This document shows positions 5,571 through 7,476 of a DNA stretch of 7,476 bases, piece after piece. This DNA is from Candidatus Izemoplasmatales bacterium (lineage in GTDB: Bacteria; Bacillota_I; Bacilli_A; Izemoplasmatales; Hujiaoplasmataceae). How positions within the stretch are numbered: position 1 is the first letter of the stretch; every line of letters begins with the position of its first letter. The notes below the pieces were generated by a model. The model was not told the DNA's origin. It did no database searches and saw nothing but the letters and a program-made list of their open reading frames with translations. The DNA is taken from the NCBI GenBank assembly GCA_028691335.1, contig JAQUZK010000064.1:1-7476 (forward strand). The letters are read 5' to 3'. A program made the translations under genes and the position numbers.

Positions 5571-6937
5571 AAGAAAAAAAATTTACTATCACTATGATAG
5601 TACTTCTTTTAGCTATTGCATTATTTTTTATTATGCTTATATTACTTGGAAACAGCGATATATATAACCAAAGAATATTTTTATTAAAACATTCAACATA
5701 CTTTATATTTATAACTTTGATAACTGTAGCTTTACTATATTTATTTTATCATCTAATTAATAGGCATTATCTAGAAAGAGGTTATAATATTTTATACCTA
5801 AAATTATTCACTTTAGCAGTTTTTGGTATAACTTTATTTATTACATCATCACTAAGAATTGATTATATTGAAAAATATGAAACACCTATTGTAACCTATT
5901 TTGTTTTATACGATGACTACAACAATAGGATTTATGATTCCACTTTAAAGAGAAGTGAAGTTGATATTCAAATTATTGAAAAATCTGATAATAAACTAAC
6001 ATTGGAAGTCATAGAAAAATCTGATGGATTGACCTATAAATATGTTGATGGAGAAGTGAGTTATGAAATTCCATTACAGTATGAATCAAGATCTTTCATA
6101 GATATTAAATATAATGATAATAACATGATTACTGATTATATTATAAAACAAGAATTTGTTAGAGAATCTAATGATTTAGGTAATAAAGCTATATCTCAAT
6201 TATCTCGTATCTTTATTATGGAAAACGAATACTCTAGATACTCTTTTACTTCAAATAGAAAAACAAGAACGATAAATACTGAAATTGCATCTGAAGGTTA
6301 TTATGATTTTAATGAAACGGACTTATCTGAAAGTTCTATTTCAGCTTCTTATGACGAAAATTTTGAATTTGTTAATTTCTACTTATATGACCATCTTGAG
6401 ATACCACTTTACTCTGTAGGAAATGATGAAATAAATTTCGCTTATTCACCTACTAATGAGAGTGGATTAATTGATGATTTTGGATTTGTTGATTTTAATA
6501 ATGACAACATAGTTACATTATTAAGCAGCCCATTAAACAAAAGAGGTGAACTTATAGAATACTCACTCAAGAAAAATTTATTTTTAACTAGCTCAATTAA
6601 AAATATATATAATAATACATCTGATGTTGATTATAACTATCAAGAAAATATAAATGATGCATATTTATTCGGTACTAGGTATTACGATAATGAAGTTTTA
6701 GAATATGTGCAAATAGATACTACAGAGTTCGGATATAAAACCACTTTCTTTCGCTATTTAGAGAAAGATACTACTTCTTCGGAACTGAGATGGTTATATG
6801 AACAAACACCGACATTTTCTGGAGAAAAAGGTGTTAATATTTATTTTAATTATTATGAAAATTTTTATAATTATTATGGTGAAAAGGATTATCATTATAT
6901 TATCTTTGAAGAAAATCCAGTTTATGATATTTTTTGA
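5567..6937 (+). CDS. Membrane-anchored protein with large Tyr/Asn-rich extracytoplasmic domain, unknown family
   Basis: I do not recognise this 456-residue protein. It begins with three hydrophobic helices (about 7-28, 43-64 and 80-98). Positive residues before TM1 and between TM2 and TM3 (65-79) predict an inside N-terminus and put residues 99-456 outside. That domain of about 360 residues has no cysteine anywhere, is rich in Tyr, Asn, Asp and Ser, and has alternating patterns suggestive of beta structure. It contains a short repeat (IIEKSDNKLT / VIEKSDGLTY, about 137-156) and an aromatic C-terminus (NYYENFYNYYGEKDYHY). The start is ATG 5567; the AAAGGAAAAG site lies rather far upstream (13 bases from GG), whereas ATG 5562 is better spaced but reads only Met-Lys-stop. 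Likely co-transcribed with the gene at 5163. Export or surface role inferred from topology only. Confidence 0.75.
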   Translation: MKEKKFTITMIVLLLAIALFFIMLILLGNSDIYNQRIFLLKHSTYFIFITLITVALLYLFYHLINRHYLERGYNILYLKLFTLAVFGITLFITSSLRIDYIEKYETPIVTYFVLYDDYNNRIYDSTLKRSEVDIQIIEKSDNKLTLEVIEKSDGLTYKYVDGEVSYEIPLQYESRSFIDIKYNDNNMITDYIIKQEFVRESNDLGNKAISQLSRIFIMENEYSRYSFTSNRKTRTINTEIASEGYYDFNETDLSESSISASYDENFEFVNFYLYDHLEIPLYSVGNDEINFAYSPTNESGLIDDFGFVDFNNDNIVTLLSSPLNKRGELIEYSLKKNLFLTSSIKNIYNNTSDVDYNYQENINDAYLFGTRYYDNEVLEYVQIDTTEFGYKTTFFRYLEKDTTSSELRWLYEQTPTFSGEKGVNIYFNYYENFYNYYGEKDYHYIIFEENPVYDIF

Positions 6938-6967
6938 ATGCACTTAATGAATAAAATCATTCACCTT

Positions 6968-6973
6968 TATAAT
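6968..6973 (+). promoter_or_regulatory. Possible -10 box upstream of the coding remnant
   Basis: A perfect TATAAT lies 31 bases after the stop of the large membrane protein gene. The best -35 at 18 bases (TTAATG, 6944-6949) matches only three of six, and there is no TG extension. In DNA this AT-rich, a single TATAAT can arise by chance, so it is recorded as a weak candidate for a short transcript ending at the terminator at 7100-7126. Confidence 0.2.
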
Positions 6974-6980
6974 ACTTCTA

Positions 6981-7019
6981 AAAAATACAAATAGTGACTT
7001 ATTAGTAAATTGTATTTTT
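6981..7019 (+). terminator. AT-rich hairpin after the large membrane protein gene, possible weak terminator
   Basis: Arms AAAAATACAA (6981-6990) and TTGTATTTTT (7010-7019) are perfectly complementary over 10 bp around a 19-base loop. The stem has only two G-C pairs and its T-run is part of the stem, so termination would be inefficient. It is the first hairpin after the stop at 6937; the strong terminator at 7100-7126 is a better candidate for ending this operon. Confidence 0.3.
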
Positions 7020-7116
7020 AATAGGAGTACCTCTACATGTTTCACTCAGTAATCATACTCCAAAAGGATTTGATGAAGATGGCAAAATAAAAGTAAAAGA
7101 AAACCGTCAAAACTGA
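7009..7116 (+). pseudogene. Possible C-terminal gene remnant (35 codons, no start)
   Basis: An open frame from 7009 to the TGA at 7114-7116 has no ATG, GTG or TTG start, yet its end reads like real protein: HTPKGFDEDGKIKVKENRQN. The composition (Gly, Asp, Glu and Lys in a charged, turn-rich tail) differs from random translation of AT-rich DNA. Its stop codon lies inside the hairpin of the terminator at 7100-7126, an arrangement expected where a true gene once ended. In another frame a 17-codon ORF (ATG 7037 to TAA 7090) has AGGAG (7023-7027) nine bases before it, so the start and tail of one small gene may have been separated by a frameshift or deletion. The original product is not recognisable. 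A chance frame cannot be excluded. Confidence 0.35.
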
Positions 7117-7126
7117 CGGTTTTTCT
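7100..7126. terminator. Bidirectional Rho-independent terminator between convergent genes
   Basis: A 10-bp perfect stem, AAAACCGTCA (7100-7109) with its complement (7114-7123), closes the 4-base loop AAAC and has a compact CCGTCA core. Rightward transcripts end in TTTTT then C; leftward transcripts leave the stem into a U-rich tract (positions 7103-7081, interrupted U-runs). It lies between the plus-strand operon ending at 6937 and the minus-strand GFA gene ending at 7173, and so can serve both. Confidence 0.9.
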
Positions 7127-7172
7127 AATATAAACAACAAAGCTCAACTTCTAGTATTTAAATCACTATTTG

Positions 7173-7476
7173 TCAACCATTATTTGGAAGACCATCAAAT
7201 TTTACAACTGTCTCGAGTTCATTATCCCAATCCGCTCTATTTTTATAATAGATATGCGCATTAGGTCTTAAGTTTAAATCGCTATCGATACTTCCAGCAG
7301 GAACAACCAACAACTTTCCATCCATCTGTAAATTAGGTAAAGCAGATCCGCAATTAGTACAGAAACTTTTTATATGCCCTTCTGAACGAAAATTAAAAGT
7401 CTTTATTTTTTCTTGACCGCTTAGCCACTTCAACTTAGCTGTAGTTGAAAACAGATTAGCTGCATGCGCTGAACCT
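7173..7476 (-). CDS. GFA-family (CENP-V/GFA domain) zinc-binding protein, 5' end missing
   Basis: The reading frame is open to the window edge, so about 100 C-terminal residues are present and the N-terminus is outside. An internal TTG at 7433 could be taken as a start, but sequence upstream of it (GSAHAANLFSTTAKLKW) continues the domain without a stop, so the gene is a longer one cut by the window. Family marks are the GSAHAANLF segment that normally follows the N-terminal Cys cluster, KWLSGQEKIKTF, the zinc-ligand pair FCTNCGSALP, VVPAGSID and the C-terminal IYYKNRADWDNEL. The family is often annotated as glutathione-dependent formaldehyde-activating enzyme, but most members have no proven activity; the conserved fold binds structural or catalytic zinc through Cys residues, some of which lie beyond the edge here. 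The gene ends in TGA and is probably terminated by the hairpin at 7100-7126. Confidence 0.9.
   Translation of the reverse strand, partial: GSAHAANLFSTTAKLKWLSGQEKIKTFNFRSEGHIKSFCTNCGSALPNLQMDGKLLVVPAGSIDSDLNLRPNAHIYYKNRADWDNELETVVKFDGLPNNG

Noticed and set aside
5971..6030. Direct repeat GAAAAATCTGAT as a mobile element or recombination trace
   Set aside because: It is a 12-base in-frame repeat encoding EKSD twice inside a beta-rich domain; too short and isolated to be more than local protein repetition.
6947..6994. 15-codon ORF MNKIIHLYNTSKKYK
   Set aside because: No ribosome binding site, very short, and expected by chance in AT-rich DNA.
1..7476. CRISPR array, tRNA, rRNA, insertion sequence, phage or toxin-antitoxin locus
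   Set aside because: No spaced repeats, cloverleaf, transposase or integrase motifs were seen. The XRE/membrane-protein pair is not a toxin-antitoxin pair by its composition: the partner is a four-TM protein with no toxin-like features.

Overview
This window looks like chromosomal DNA from a very AT-rich, low-GC Gram-positive-type bacterium (Bacillota, or a standard-code relative of the mollicutes such as an Acholeplasma-like organism). The basis is strong AT bias, GGAGG-type ribosome binding sites, a YozG-like XRE regulator, a short DUF445 protein, EcsA-like ABC-2 ATPase motifs and poly-U terminators. UGA is used as a stop by several genes and Trp is encoded by UGG, so the Mycoplasma/Spiroplasma code is excluded. 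The species cannot be named from sequence alone.

Layout. Positions 1-4819 are read entirely on the minus strand, in this transcription order: an ABC-2-type exporter (permease 4819-3209, then ATPase 3215-2535, overlapping by 7 bp); a DUF445 membrane protein (2365-1769) followed by an alpha/beta hydrolase (1732-1022), with its own extended -10 promoter and a strong terminator at 954-992; an autoregulated-looking module of an XRE repressor (837-634, TTG start) and a four-TM membrane protein (637-212, ATGA overlap), with a consensus promoter flanked by two inverted-repeat operators and ending in a terminator at 148-197; and the first 19 codons of a further gene (57 to beyond position 1) with its own extended -10 promoter and ribosome binding site. 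Divergent from the exporter, on the plus strand, are two unrecognised membrane proteins (5163-5504 and 5567-6937) behind two overlapping promoters. A short decayed-looking coding tail lies at 7009-7116 and ends in a bidirectional terminator. A GFA-family (CENP-V/GFA domain) gene enters from the right edge on the minus strand (7476-7173) and is cut by the window.

How the parts may work together. The ABC pair probably makes one exporter complex of unknown substrate. The XRE/membrane-protein pair is a self-contained regulatory module of a kind common in Bacillota. The plus-strand pair is the least explained part: a small two-TM protein and a three-TM protein with a cysteine-free, Tyr/Asn/Asp-rich extracytoplasmic domain of about 360 residues, divergent from the exporter. 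A functional link between the exporter and this pair is a guess from position only. No CRISPR array, tRNA, rRNA, insertion sequence or phage gene was seen. I find no conclusive evidence of a wholly new system; the best candidates are the 5163-6937 pair with its tandem promoters and the twin XRE operators.
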